64,000 nucleotides of DNA, taken from Phycomyces nitens. Taxonomy: Eukaryota > Mucoromycota > Mucoromycetes > Mucorales > Phycomycetaceae. Every line of letters begins with the position of its first letter. Position 1 is the stretch's first letter. The notes beneath the pieces are model-generated. The model saw nothing but the letters and a program-made list of their open reading frames with translations. It was not told the DNA's origin and did not search any database. A program made the position numbers and the translations under genes. This document shows positions 51,009-61,179 of this stretch, piece by piece. The DNA lies in the NCBI GenBank assembly GCA_022702545.1, contig JAHRBC010000002.1, forward strand, positions 1,550,001-1,614,000. Reading direction: 5' to 3'.

Positions 51009-52866
51009 TGAAATTTATTTTTTGTTTTGATATTAATATTACAGTTTGAATATCCAATGTACACTATGGAAGACTTAAATATTATAGTCTCATGATTTTT
51101 AATGAAAGAATAATTGTATAGAAAAATATCTTATGATACTTTATGGATTTTTTATCAGCATAAGAATTTTGGAATATACAAAGTATTCTTAATACTACAA
51201 ATATTCTTATTTATATAGATCGTATTAGTAAAATAGCTTGGCAAGCTTACAAGGTACTACTAGAAAATTCTAAAATAACATCAAATCATTCCTACAGAAC
51301 TGATTCTTATTCGTATATGTCTTCTGAAAAATTACGTTAAACATTATAATGCTATAGAACAAAGATTTACGTAATAGTTATCTTTGTATATAAAGATCTT
51401 GGCCAAATTATCTCAAATATCTAATACTTTGTTAATTTTGTACTTGGACCTAAAAATTGCACGTTATGTGTAAATATATTGAGTCTTTGTGGCATAAATA
51501 TACTTAGCTTATTCTAAAAAGTAAAAGTAAAAGTAAGCATATCATTATTGTTGATTTTTTGTAATTATCTTTAGATAATTCTATAATATGATATTAACTA
51601 TTAATATTCAATATACTTTTTCTAAAGAAAATTGATGTGTATTAAAGTTGTATATTAGCTAATAAACTAAGGCTACTAAAAATTGTAGAATCTTCAGCTT
51701 AATAATTATATCTGAATAAGAAATTATAATTAAATATATATAATCGGTAGGAAAATTGATAGTTCAATAACTTTTGAATTTAGTAAAAGTCGCGTACATT
51801 ATTTTGACAAGTCTTGAATTTTGAAGGTGACTAACTTACATGCGTCTTTCGATTGAGCAATGCTTTACTTAAACAGTAATAGTAGTAAATTCTCTATTTA
51901 TTAGATGCGATACAATAGTTACTATATCTAACGTGTAATATCATATTAGAGAACACACAGCACAGCTTTTATAAATAGATAACTTGTGTGTATTTTTTTT
52001 TAAAAAAAAAAGACTTTAATTCTTTATATTCCCATTTATTTCTGAACATTCTAGTTGATAATTATATATTGAAAATCATATCCTAGTCAAGTAATAAAAT
52101 GACAAGTCTTGACTGGATGTATCTTGCTAATGCTTGACTTGGATAAGTTTTGCAATAGATCACCACCAACTAGGATGTTTAGGATAAATAGGAATATAGA
52201 AAATTGAATGCTTTTTATTGTTACAAATTGTTGTAGTATTTATACAGATTCTATAAGTGAAACTATCTAAACTAATTAATTTTTACTCAAGACACATTGG
52301 TTATCTCTTTACGAGAGGCGATGAGAATATGTCTTGGCTTTACAAAAATGGGAACCAATTGGTATAACATTGACGACATATGTTAAAAGCATTACCGATT
52401 AGATACCTGATTTTCTGGATTATTATTTACTACGTTAACTCTGACAAAAATATACACCTAGTCCAGAATTTCTAACTTTTATAAAATAAAACTATATTGT
52501 CGTTCCTGATCTGGGATGGTCTTCCTTTTACTATAACAAAGCCAAAAGGTCAATCCCACTGGGGAAACAGGAGTATACGTAAAATCAAAGAGAGGATAAA
52601 AGATACTTTTTATTATTATGACTTTGGTTATCTTATATAGTTTTCTAAATGATTATTCATCTTTGACTATAACAAAGAGGTGTCTAATGTTCTTACAAAA
52701 TTATTATAAACGGGTTACAAATTTCTGTAATTACAAACAGATGAATAATCATTTCAAATCATGCCTCATTTGTAAAGACAAGTAACCATCCTTAGTTTTA
52801 TTCATAATAACAAAAAATATCTGTCAATTCTGGACTGGAAGAAATAATGAATAATCATCGTGAATT
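50904..52866. other. Very AT-rich intergenic region
   Basis: No gene seen. Contains an ATA/TAA microsatellite at about 50979-51005 and a T9A10 palindrome at about 51993-52011. The region is otherwise featureless. Confidence 0.6.
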
Positions 52867-52938
52867 GGAGAAGCTGGGCGTCGATCCCAGTGCCTCTCGC
52901 ATGCTAAGCGAGCGCTCTACCATTTGAGCTACATCCCC
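52867..52938 (-). tRNA. tRNA-Ala (AGC)
   Basis: The minus strand folds as a 72-nt tRNA. It has 5' GGGGATG with the A-box TAGCTCAAATGG, anticodon stem CTCGC/GCGAG with loop TTAGCAT (anticodon AGC), T-stem CTGGG/CCCAG, and 3' CTTCTCC. The acceptor stem has one U-U mismatch and one G-U pair. No intron and no encoded CCA tail. AGC reads alanine codons. Confidence 0.93.
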
Positions 52939-52943
52939 ATTGA

Positions 52944-53969
52944 TGTTGACACGGGTGTTGTAGTTTTTCCAGCTTCGCCCACTTTCGCAAGCAACGTCAT
53001 CCTTTTCCAGACTGCCTTGCCAGAAAGAGTGACGTCGTGTCCAGTCAATATGGCGACGTCACTCATATCGCATCGCAAGTCACTTTTTACCCATATACCT
53101 CTTTACACTTCCATCTTTATCTCCCATTATCTGCATTTCAATTATCATTCTTGTGTCCACCTTTTGTCATCTATCTCATTTTCTCTTTCCCCATGTTCCT
53201 GTCTGTGCGCATTTATCCTTATCTTCACTCTACATTTTTCTCACATATCTATATTTTCTTTATCATTATTGTCACCCATTTTTACATTATCATCCTTACT
53301 GCACATCTTGTTTTCTCATATTTTCATATCTCTGTCTTGTCTTATCATTTTACATTTTACACAATCTCTCATTATCCGTATCCATTATCTCATATTACTG
53401 TTCTATTTTTCGTTCTCACACCCATTTTCTATAATCCATTATTAATCAATTCATAATTATCTACAAAGTAATATTTTACGAAGTCTATATAAGAGACTAA
53501 AAATTCAATCAATAAAATTATCAGTTACCTCTCTCTTAATTTCCGTCCCTGAACTAGTGAATTGTCTTGTATAGAAATTCCTAGTCATACCTGTGCCAAG
53601 ATTGATTTTTCTTTTCATCCAATTCCCTTTTCCATCCAAATCTGTATCTTCCCAGTACCTTGCTGTCAACTTTAGTAATTGTCCTGAGTGAAATTATCTA
53701 GTTCCCCTCTCCTATTATATCTCTCCCTCCCTGTTTCCATTGCTGTCAAGAATATATTCAACTGTCCCGAGCGAAGTTATATATCTCTATCCATATTTTC
53801 ACCTTTTCTTTCTCTTGTCCGTTTCTTGCTGTCCAATTTCGGTTTCTACCCCCGTTATTGTCTATCTCTATCGCACCATCATTATTGTCAACGAGTGGTA
53901 TTTAATTTATTATATTTTCTGACTCGTTTTCACATCACAACAAACTCAACACGCGTCATGTTTGATACA
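52944..53969. mobile_element. LTR-like repeat with inverted termini beside tRNA-Ala
   Basis: Starts TGTTGACACGGGTGTTG (52944-52960) and ends with a related inverted sequence, CAACACGCGTCATG plus TTTGATACA (53947-53969). The termini therefore read TG...CA, as in LTRs. Inside are a long pyrimidine-rich tract (53090-53410), a TATATAAG box (53486-53493) and AATAAA (53511-53516), the expected order for a promoter and polyA signal in an LTR. It begins 5 bp upstream of the 5' end of the tRNA gene. I could not find a convincing target-site duplication or an internal region, so a solo LTR is the best guess; a terminal-inverted-repeat element is the alternative. ORFs inside are compositional artefacts. 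Confidence 0.45.
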
Positions 53970-54019
53970 TCCGTAGTGGAATTTTGGAGCTACGACCAAA
54001 AGTAGCCTGTGTGACTCAG

Positions 54020-54216
54020 AACTATGACGTTGATCTGGAAACGTCATCATTTTTCCCCCTTTATTTTCAACTCTCAAGTCACATGACCACAGAACTTGAC
54101 ACGTCACTCGCTTTCCCTCCTTGCCAACACTAAATCACCTGACCGCTGGTCTTGAAACGTCACCCTTTCCCTCCTCATCGTCGATCCCAGATCACCTGAC
54201 TGCTGGTCTTGAAAAC
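54020..54216. repeat. Tandem repeat, about 3.5 copies of 57 bp
   Basis: Units centred on TCACCTGACCGCTGGTCTTG + AAACGTCACCC recur at about 54022, 54079, 54135 and 54192, with spacings of 56-57 bp. The first copies are more diverged. They lie between the LTR-like repeat and the LINE. Confidence 0.65.
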
Positions 54217-54283
54217 AAACCGATCGACTTCTTTATTTTAAATTGAACTTTCACTTTTAGTTTCTTTTTTTGTAAATTTTATT

Positions 54284-54297
54284 ATTGTCTAAGTCTG
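54284..54297 (+). repeat. Target-site duplication, 5' copy
   Basis: ATTGTCTAAGTCTG directly precedes the LINE and is repeated exactly after its poly(A) at 59642-59655. Confidence 0.9.
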
Positions 54298-54300
54298 CGC

Positions 54301-55698
54301 ATGGCTTCCTCTACTACCATACCGAACAATAAAATCCACCCACTCGACTCCTCTCGACTTTGGTCGCGGGTTGTCAAAACGAATAGAATATCTGCTGTTC
54401 ACGATGACTCCTCATCTCCCTCAATGGAGGGAGATGTAAAGATTATTCATTCGCGCATTTGGCGCAATGGACGCTACCCTGGAAGTGTTATTTTTGATGT
54501 TACCTCCATCGCCCCAACACATGACAAGTGTTTTGAGTTGCTGTTTAAACAGTACCCTACCAGAAGGCTGGTTTCCTTCATGAGAGAAGGAAACCGCTTG
54601 CTCTGTGACGCTAACTTCGATCCTGTGGATCAAGCCACTATTGCGCGCGCAGTTCAGACTGGACTGCACTTCCCCGAGCACAACACGACAATTCGTGGAG
54701 CTCTTGCCCTCACTGCCGATGCACAGATCCAGAAGCTCCTCCTCTCCCGCTTGCCTGCTCTCAACGAACCAGAGCTTATCACTGGTATTCGTGGCAGCTT
54801 GGCCATGTATGGCCAAATTCTAGATGTTGGTCTCTGTCGTGAGCCCAAATACAACACTTTCCTCGGCACAGGTTATGCCATCTTGCAAACATCCCAACAC
54901 AACATTGGCGAAATGGATGAGACTTATGAGCCTTTAACCCACAACATTCAATGGCTGAACACGGATGACGGATTCCGAGTTCTCACCAGCTCTCTGCCTG
55001 TATGGTGCCGTTACTGCCATGAAGATGGGCATGATCGTTCGAACTGCCCTACCCGCCCCAATAACCAACGCGCCTGTTGGCTCTGTCATGAAACTGGCCA
55101 CACAAAGGCCAACTGCCCACGTGGAGATACACGTAACCTTCGTCCTCGGGAATCTTCTCCCCAACCTACCAGAGAAAGAATGGAATTGGACCCCATTCTC
55201 CAAGACGTCCTGAAAGTGGATGAAAAGCAAAATCGGCCACCCACTGCCACAGTGCAGCCATATGTTGAGATCGACAATGACGACGAACCTCAGCAGGTAC
55301 AACAAGAGTCGGTACATACCAGGGAGATGCCTGAAGAAGAACAGGCCAATCTTCCCATCGAACATCCCCAGGCCGAGCAAGGCAGTGCCCAAGAACCCTG
55401 CCAACAGGATTTGGAGACAGAAGTCCCCATGGACAAATCGGACATTAACCCCAATAATCGGGTGTCCCCTGAGGTTCCTAGCCTCATCCTTCCTCAAAGA
55501 TCAGGAACGCCACCAGTAGTTGCAGGTGCAACCACATGGGCTACCTCAACCAACACCAGCAAGCTCTCCTCTGGAGTACAGAAAACCAAAGATATGTACT
55601 CCACCCACATACCCAAAGGCTCCAAAAGTGGAGACTCTACCCGGACACCGAAACTCCCCCGTGGAGCAAGCGGCAAACACCCTCTCTCTGAACAATAA
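54301..55698 (+). CDS. LINE ORF1 protein with two CCHC zinc knuckles
   Basis: An intact 465-aa ORF. An N-terminal globular half (about 30-225) may be an RNA-binding/RRM-like region. Two CCHC knuckles follow at about 238-274: CRYCHEDGHDRSNC and CWLCHETGHTKANC. The rest is an acidic, Pro/Glu/Ser-rich tail. ORF1 proteins coat the element RNA in the ribonucleoprotein used for target-primed reverse transcription. The stop codon overlaps the ORF2 start (TAATG). Confidence 0.9.
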   Translation: MASSTTIPNNKIHPLDSSRLWSRVVKTNRISAVHDDSSSPSMEGDVKIIHSRIWRNGRYPGSVIFDVTSIAPTHDKCFELLFKQYPTRRLVSFMREGNRLLCDANFDPVDQATIARAVQTGLHFPEHNTTIRGALALTADAQIQKLLLSRLPALNEPELITGIRGSLAMYGQILDVGLCREPKYNTFLGTGYAILQTSQHNIGEMDETYEPLTHNIQWLNTDDGFRVLTSSLPVWCRYCHEDGHDRSNCPTRPNNQRACWLCHETGHTKANCPRGDTRNLRPRESSPQPTRERMELDPILQDVLKVDEKQNRPPTATVQPYVEIDNDDEPQQVQQESVHTREMPEEEQANLPIEHPQAEQGSAQEPCQQDLETEVPMDKSDINPNNRVSPEVPSLILPQRSGTPPVVAGATTWATSTNTSKLSSGVQKTKDMYSTHIPKGSKSGDSTRTPKLPRGASGKHPLSEQ

Positions 55699-58600
55699 TG
55701 TCGGCCCTTTCTTTGAATGTGACTATTGGCTCCATCAATTGCAATAGTCTAAGTAAGACATCCGACCCTACTCGCCGATCAACCTTTATACGCCACCTTC
55801 GCCAATGCAAATTTGACCTTATTGCTGTGCAAGAAACATACACCCACCCATCTATTGCCAACACCATCCACTCCCAATTCCAAGCCACCTCATCTGTATG
55901 GACCTTCCGTTGTGGCCTAATATCTATGTCTCCATTCCTTACTCTCACTCGCATCCCTATACCTGAAGATGACCGGGCTATCCTTGCAAAGGTAAGTCAT
56001 GTCTCTGATTTCTTTTCACCCTTTTATGTTTTAGTAGTTTATGCACCGGCAAGCCAACCAACAGCTCGCCACACATTCTTTTCCGACCTCCTATCCTTTC
56101 CCATCCTTCACCGACCAGATATACTTGAGCGGCTCTTCATAGCCGGCGACTTTAACCTATCTTTTCACATCCCACGATCTTTGAGATCCCTCTCTCCTTT
56201 ATGCCAAGAATACTTCTCCACTCATTTCATCGACTGTTACACACATCCTGACCATAACCCTCTCCCAACTTTCCGCCGTAACGACACTATCATCTCTACC
56301 ATCGACTACATATTTGCCCCCAAATCCTTCTCTTCTTCCATCAATGCTGCTTCCATCGACTTTGTCTCGCCATCATGGACAGATCATGCCCTCCTCTCTA
56401 CTACCTTTCGTTTTGGACTCTCTCCCCATGGAAAAGGTCTATATCGTGCCAATCCTCTCCTTGTCAACAATCCCACATTTGTCTCCACTCTCACCGACAC
56501 CCTCACCACTCTTTACCCTACCCTCTCCTCGTCCCCACAAGATAACTGGGAAACTGTCAAAAACTCAGTTATCCGCACCTGCAAACGTTTCTCTGGCCGA
56601 CATGTGCCTTGGCGTACAAAGCAACTTAAGAAACTACAAAGCAAAAGACATCACTTCCTCCATAGCTCTCCTCCTCCTGCCATCCGCCAACTCGTCTTAC
56701 CCACTCTTGAATGGCAAATCGCCTCCCTTCAGGAAGAAATCGTTGAAATCTCCTGCCTTCGCTCCGGTCTCCGTTGGAGAGAACAGGGAGAGAAGTCCGC
56801 AGGTTATCTCAAACGCACTATCGCCTCCCGTGCTGCCCAACGACATATGCCACCCTTACGACACCCCACCACACAACAACTATGCACCTCCTCCACCGAT
56901 ATGACCGATGCCACTCATTCCTTCTACTCTACCCTATTTCACCCTGATCCTACTGATGACGACGCCACTGACCAACTACTCTCTCACATTACCCCCGATA
57001 AACACCTCACCTCACTGCACCAACATTCTCTCACTCGCCTCCTCACCATTGACGACCTCCAACAAAGCGTCTCTCGGGCCCCAAACCCAAGTAGTCCTGG
57101 TCCTGATGGTCTGCCATACTCTATTCTTGCCCTCATTTTCTCTCACCCCCTATATGCTTCCCTTCTAACTACAGTATACAACGATGCTCTCACCTCTTCT
57201 CTTTTTCCCATTTCTTGGCTAGATACCTGTATGTGCCTTCTTCCAAAGAAGGGCGATCTCTCTATGCTACAGAATTGGCGACCCATCTCACTCATTAATT
57301 GCGACGCAAAGGTCTTTACCCGTATCATTAACGCACGCATGGTTCGTGTAGCCAATACTGTCATTACCTCCCACCAGTCTGGTTTCCTCCCTACTCGCTT
57401 TATTGCAGACAATGGTCTTTTAGTCAAACTGGCAATGGAACAAGCCATAGAATGTAAATCATCAGCCATAGGCCTATTGCTCGACCAAGAAAAAGCATAC
57501 GACCGTGTTCACCCCTCCTTCCTCACCAAAGTATTGCTTGCCTACCACTTTCCACCCTCCTTTGTCTCATCCATCACCACCCTCTTCTTTTCCACCAAAC
57601 TCCGCGCCAACGTCAATGGCTTCCTCACCCCTCCCATCCTCCAATCGCGAGGACTTCGACAAGGTGATCCTCTCTCTCCAGTCCTTTTCAATTTTGTCCT
57701 TGAACCTCTCCTTCTCTCCCTCCTAGCCGACTCCTCCTTCCGCGGATTTCTCCCCCCATGATTCTCTCCCTCTCTCTCCCTCAAGGTTCTTGCCTATGCC
57801 GATGATGTCTTTGCCTTCCTCGCTGACCCTGCTGATTTGGACCGTCTCCAACACCATTTACGACTGTATGGACTCGCTTCCAACGCTCGCGTCAATATGC
57901 ACAAAACCCATGCAATATCATTATCTGGTGACAACCACATGGTCTGGAAGGAACCTCTCCGCCAAGTGGGAATCACCTCATGGTATGATCGCTCCTCTCC
58001 AAAACCCGCTATATACCTAGGGTATCCACTCATTCAATCTCCCGATCAACACAAACACGCCTCCCACCAACTCCTCAGCAGCATCCAACAACTACTCAAC
58101 ATCCATTCCCAACGTTTCCTCTCCGTGCGTGGCCGTGCTACAATTGTGAACACCTTGCTCCTTTCCAAACTGTGGCACGTCCTTCGTATAGTTTGGTTTC
58201 CCCGCACTTTCTTTAACAAACTCCAATCCTTAATAAGTAAGTTCGTCATGCACCGCATGTTTCCCCATCCGTTATATCACTCTATGTCTTCCTCGGTCGT
58301 CTGGTGGTCTTGGCCTCTTGGACCCTCTTATACATCAAGCTTCCCTACAATTCCGATGGCTCATCCCACTCCTCCAACCACGCACGTCTTCCCCTCAATT
58401 CCCTATTCAATGGCTCCACTCCCATCTTGCCTCTATGGTCCACCATTCTTCCCGTCCACCTCCAGATCCTCTCTTCCTCTTCTTCTTCCCGCTCTTCCGA
58501 CCTGCCCTGTGTCTTCCTCACCACCACTCCCTCACCTTGTTCTTTGCTGCCTTCGACTATATGCCCCCCTCCCATCACTCTAGTGACATGTCTCCCGCTT

Positions 58601-59457
58601 CCTGTATGTCCCTCCCCCTCAACTCGATCTGGTACCCTTCCTTGCCATCTTACCTTGCTCCCCAGGGTTTCGGCTCTATGACAGTGGACCAAGTATATGC
58701 TTATGATCCCCTCTCTTCCTCTGTCACTCCGATATCTCTTCCTCCCTTGTCCAAAGGTCGCCGCCTAGCCAAGCGCTTCTTGAAGGACGTTGACATATCC
58801 AATATATGCCTACATCCATTTTTCGCCCGTCTCTTGCTCCCTGATAATCCACTTGGTAACCTCAGTCCTCTCCCTCTACAAGCCGCCCTCTTCACTTCTC
58901 CTTTCATTCAACACTTCTCATCTCAGTCCTTTCGAGCACACTCTATCGCCGCACTCCACATTCCTTCTTCAAACTACCCTACCCTTACTCCTGCCAAGTG
59001 GAAGCTCTTTTGGTCACTCCCTCTCTTGCACGTCGCCCGTAACATCTGGTATCGTTTCCTCCACCACTCCATCTCCTCTGCAAGCCTACTTCATCATATT
59101 ATGCCTGATATTGTTCCCTCTGCTTCATGTAGACTATGCTCTCATCCTGACCAAACCGCCGACCACCTTCTCATCAGTTGTCCAAAAATCTGGAAGGTAT
59201 GGGATGATGTACTTACCCAATGGCTCCCCTCCTTTTCCTCTTCACCCCATAGTGTCGGCTCGGCCATCCTCACTGTTACGCCTCTGCCAGATGGCCCACT
59301 TCTCCCAAGCTCACAGATTTTTGGTGCCATTCTCCAGGTAGGTTGGAGGGCCTATTGGGCTCTTGTATTTGACAATGTCCCTTTTGTTCCTGCAGCCATC
59401 AGTGCATCTGCCCATTCCCTCCTTCACACTTGCGTTGACCAAACCAGCATACCCTAG
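55698..59457 (+). pseudogene. LINE ORF2 (endonuclease-reverse transcriptase), disabled
   Basis: About 1250 codons. The N-terminal APE-like endonuclease shows INCNSLS, AVQETY, VVYAPAS, AGDFNLS, STIDYIFA and SWTDHA. The reverse transcriptase shows LPKKGDLSMLQNWRPISL, GLLLDQEKAYDRV, GLRQGDPLSPVLFNF and LAYADDV. A C-terminal CCHC motif is present (CRLCSHPDQTADHLLISC). The frame is broken by an in-frame TGA at 57759-57761, just before the YADD box, and by a frameshift near 58250-58300, after which GGLGLLDPLIHQ reads in another frame. Domain order and the C-terminal CCHC fit the L1 group. The start ATG is shared with the ORF1 stop. Confidence 0.9.
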
Positions 59458-59641
59458 ACATTTCTATATACCCATAACATATCATCTTTCATTTCCCCAG
59501 TCCCATTTTCATACTTCATAATCTCTATCTTTATACATAATTTTCTCTCATAAGCTTTGAGGCCAATAAGATACCCCCAGCATCGCCGATCGAAGAAGTG
59601 TGACTGTGTAGGGATAATAAACTATCTTCTACAAAAAAAAA

Positions 59642-59655
59642 ATTGTCTAAGTCTG
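59642..59655 (+). repeat. Target-site duplication, 3' copy
   Basis: Exact repeat of 54284-54297 immediately after the LINE poly(A). Confidence 0.9.
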
Positions 59656-60200
59656 ATCCATATTTTTGGGATCATTTTTCTTTTCTTTTTCATTTTATTC
59701 TGAACAAAACCCGTTGATTGGTAGATCAACTCCAAGAGGATCCATGGATCCAGTTGTAACTCTTGAAAATACCAAATTCTTTGAATTGGACTTTTGTATA
59801 AATAAGGACAAGTTTGTCCTCGAAATAAAATCATCATTGGATCGTTCTATTCTTTTTACTTATCTGAAGCCAACTTGAGTATCGTCCTGAAGGAGTACTA
59901 AGTTGTGTCCGTTCTGTTTTCTGTCTCGTTTTCCGTTCTTATTCTGTTTTCCGTTTTCCGTTTCTTGTTCCGTTGTCTGTTTCTGTTTCTGTCCCGATTC
60001 CTGTTGGTTTCTCCCTCTGTTCCGTCCGTTTCTTTTCTGTTTTCCTCTGTCTTTCTCTCTGTTTCGTCCGTTTTCCGTTTGTCTCTCTTGTTCTGTCTCT
60101 GTTTTCTGTTTTCTGTTTTCTATTTTCTTGCGAAGTCCGAACTCCTTCCAAGAACTTCATTTATCAATAATTCTGACCAGTTGCTTCACAACCCATAACT
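59656..60200. other. LTR-like body interrupted by the LINE
   Basis: Continuous with the DNA before 54284 prior to LINE insertion. From 59903 to 60125 it is a pyrimidine tract built from TCTGTTTTCC/GTTTC variants. A 70-codon frame (59666-59878) and the Phe/Ser-rich frames are compositional and not credited as genes. Confidence 0.4.
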
Positions 60201-60222
60201 CAACACGTGTCATGTTATAACA
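60201..60222. repeat. Shared terminal motif, copy 2
   Basis: CAACACGTGTCATG followed by TTATAACA, matching the end of the repeat at 53947-53969 at most positions; the preceding 35 bases also align (TTCACAACCCATAACT versus TCACATCACAACAAACT). Confidence 0.6.
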
Positions 60223-61079
60223 GGCGTAGGGTTGGTTGCGTGTGTACGTTGTTAACGAATTTTTAGTTATTCGGACCGGACCTTCTTCGGACCAGTATCT
60301 TTATATGGACTTGACAGAGAGTATAAGAGATGAGAGAGAGAAGACAGTAATAGACAGCAGTGAGAGACCAGAGAGAAACCAGAGAGAAACCAGAGAGAAG
60401 AAAAGAGAGAGAGAGCAGAGGTAGATTGGACAATACTAGTGCTTCTTGTAACCGATAATGTATGATATTATTGTTCTTATCCAAAGAAACAATTGGATTC
60501 AGGGACCAAAGGAAAAGGAATTAAAGCCGGTAGAATTGATGATGTTTATTGATTTTCTTACTCTTTTATATGTTTTTTTGTTTTTAAGAGACAACCTTTT
60601 TACAAGTTATAATTATTTTTTTTGGGGAGGATTGAAAAGGAAAAAAAAGGTAGAAAACTGTTTTTGGCTATTGATGGATTGATTGTATTTTCCTTTCTCA
60701 AGTTGTTCGTTGGTCTTTTTCCAAAGAAGGAGCTACGCCAAGGTCAAGAGACAAAAGAACTTTTGGGGTTTTCTCAAGAAGGTGTCATTGATGTCTCTTT
60801 TGGTTAATGATGGGAAAAGGATCAAACGACCTTGGGAAAAATAAGAAGAAGAAAAAAAAGGGAGAATTGTGTTAGGGTAATTAAATAAAGGGAAAAGGGT
60901 ACAAAAGGTTAAATTTGGGTGGATGAGGCTTTTGGGAAGGAACAATGAAAACGACCAAGATAATTTTTGGTCGGGGAATAAATAAGACTCGGACTCCGGA
61001 GGAAGAAGAAGAGAAGGGGAGGAGGGGGAGTTTCAGGGACTTGGCCGAAAAGACTACCACACACGTGTCAGTTATGACA
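60213..61079. mobile_element. Candidate LTR-like element (TGTTATAAC...GTTATGACA)
   Basis: Begins TGTTATAACAGG at 60213 and ends CACACGTGTCAGTTATGACA by 61078, giving short inverted ends typical of LTRs. TATA-like strings (TTTATATG near 60300, GTATAAGAG near 60324) precede a purine-rich GAGA tract (60330-60422). No internal genes and no clear target-site duplication, so confidence is low. Confidence 0.35.
61057..61079. repeat. Shared terminal motif, copy 3
   Basis: CCACACACGTGTCAG followed by TTATGACA, another version of the CACGYGTCA-TTATAACA terminus. Confidence 0.55.
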
Positions 61080-61179
61080 CGTTGCGTTGTGGTTTTGTCG
61101 GCTCTTTGCACTTGCCCGGACCGAACCCCTTCCCGGTCCATGACGTGTACCGAACTTGAGGTCTTTCCGACAGGGACTT

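Larger units (their letters stand above)
54298..59641 (+). mobile_element. L1-type LINE, nearly complete, recently inserted
   Basis: A 5.34-kb non-LTR retrotransposon with ORF1, ORF2, a roughly 170-nt 3' UTR and an A10 tail (59632-59641), flanked by an exact 14-bp target-site duplication. The GC-richer, C-rich coding strand contrasts with the AT-rich host DNA. The element begins only three bases before the ORF1 start codon, so either the 5' UTR is essentially absent or the copy is slightly 5'-truncated. The identical duplications imply recent insertion, although ORF2 carries a stop codon and a frameshift. Confidence 0.93.

Noticed and set aside
52924..53456. Phe/Ser/His-rich ORFs up to 173 codons
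   Set aside because: Pyrimidine-rich DNA lacks stop codons on that strand; no domain is visible and the start lies in the tRNA gene region.
59903..60220. 105-codon Phe/Cys/Ser-rich ORF
   Set aside because: Translation of a simple pyrimidine repeat.
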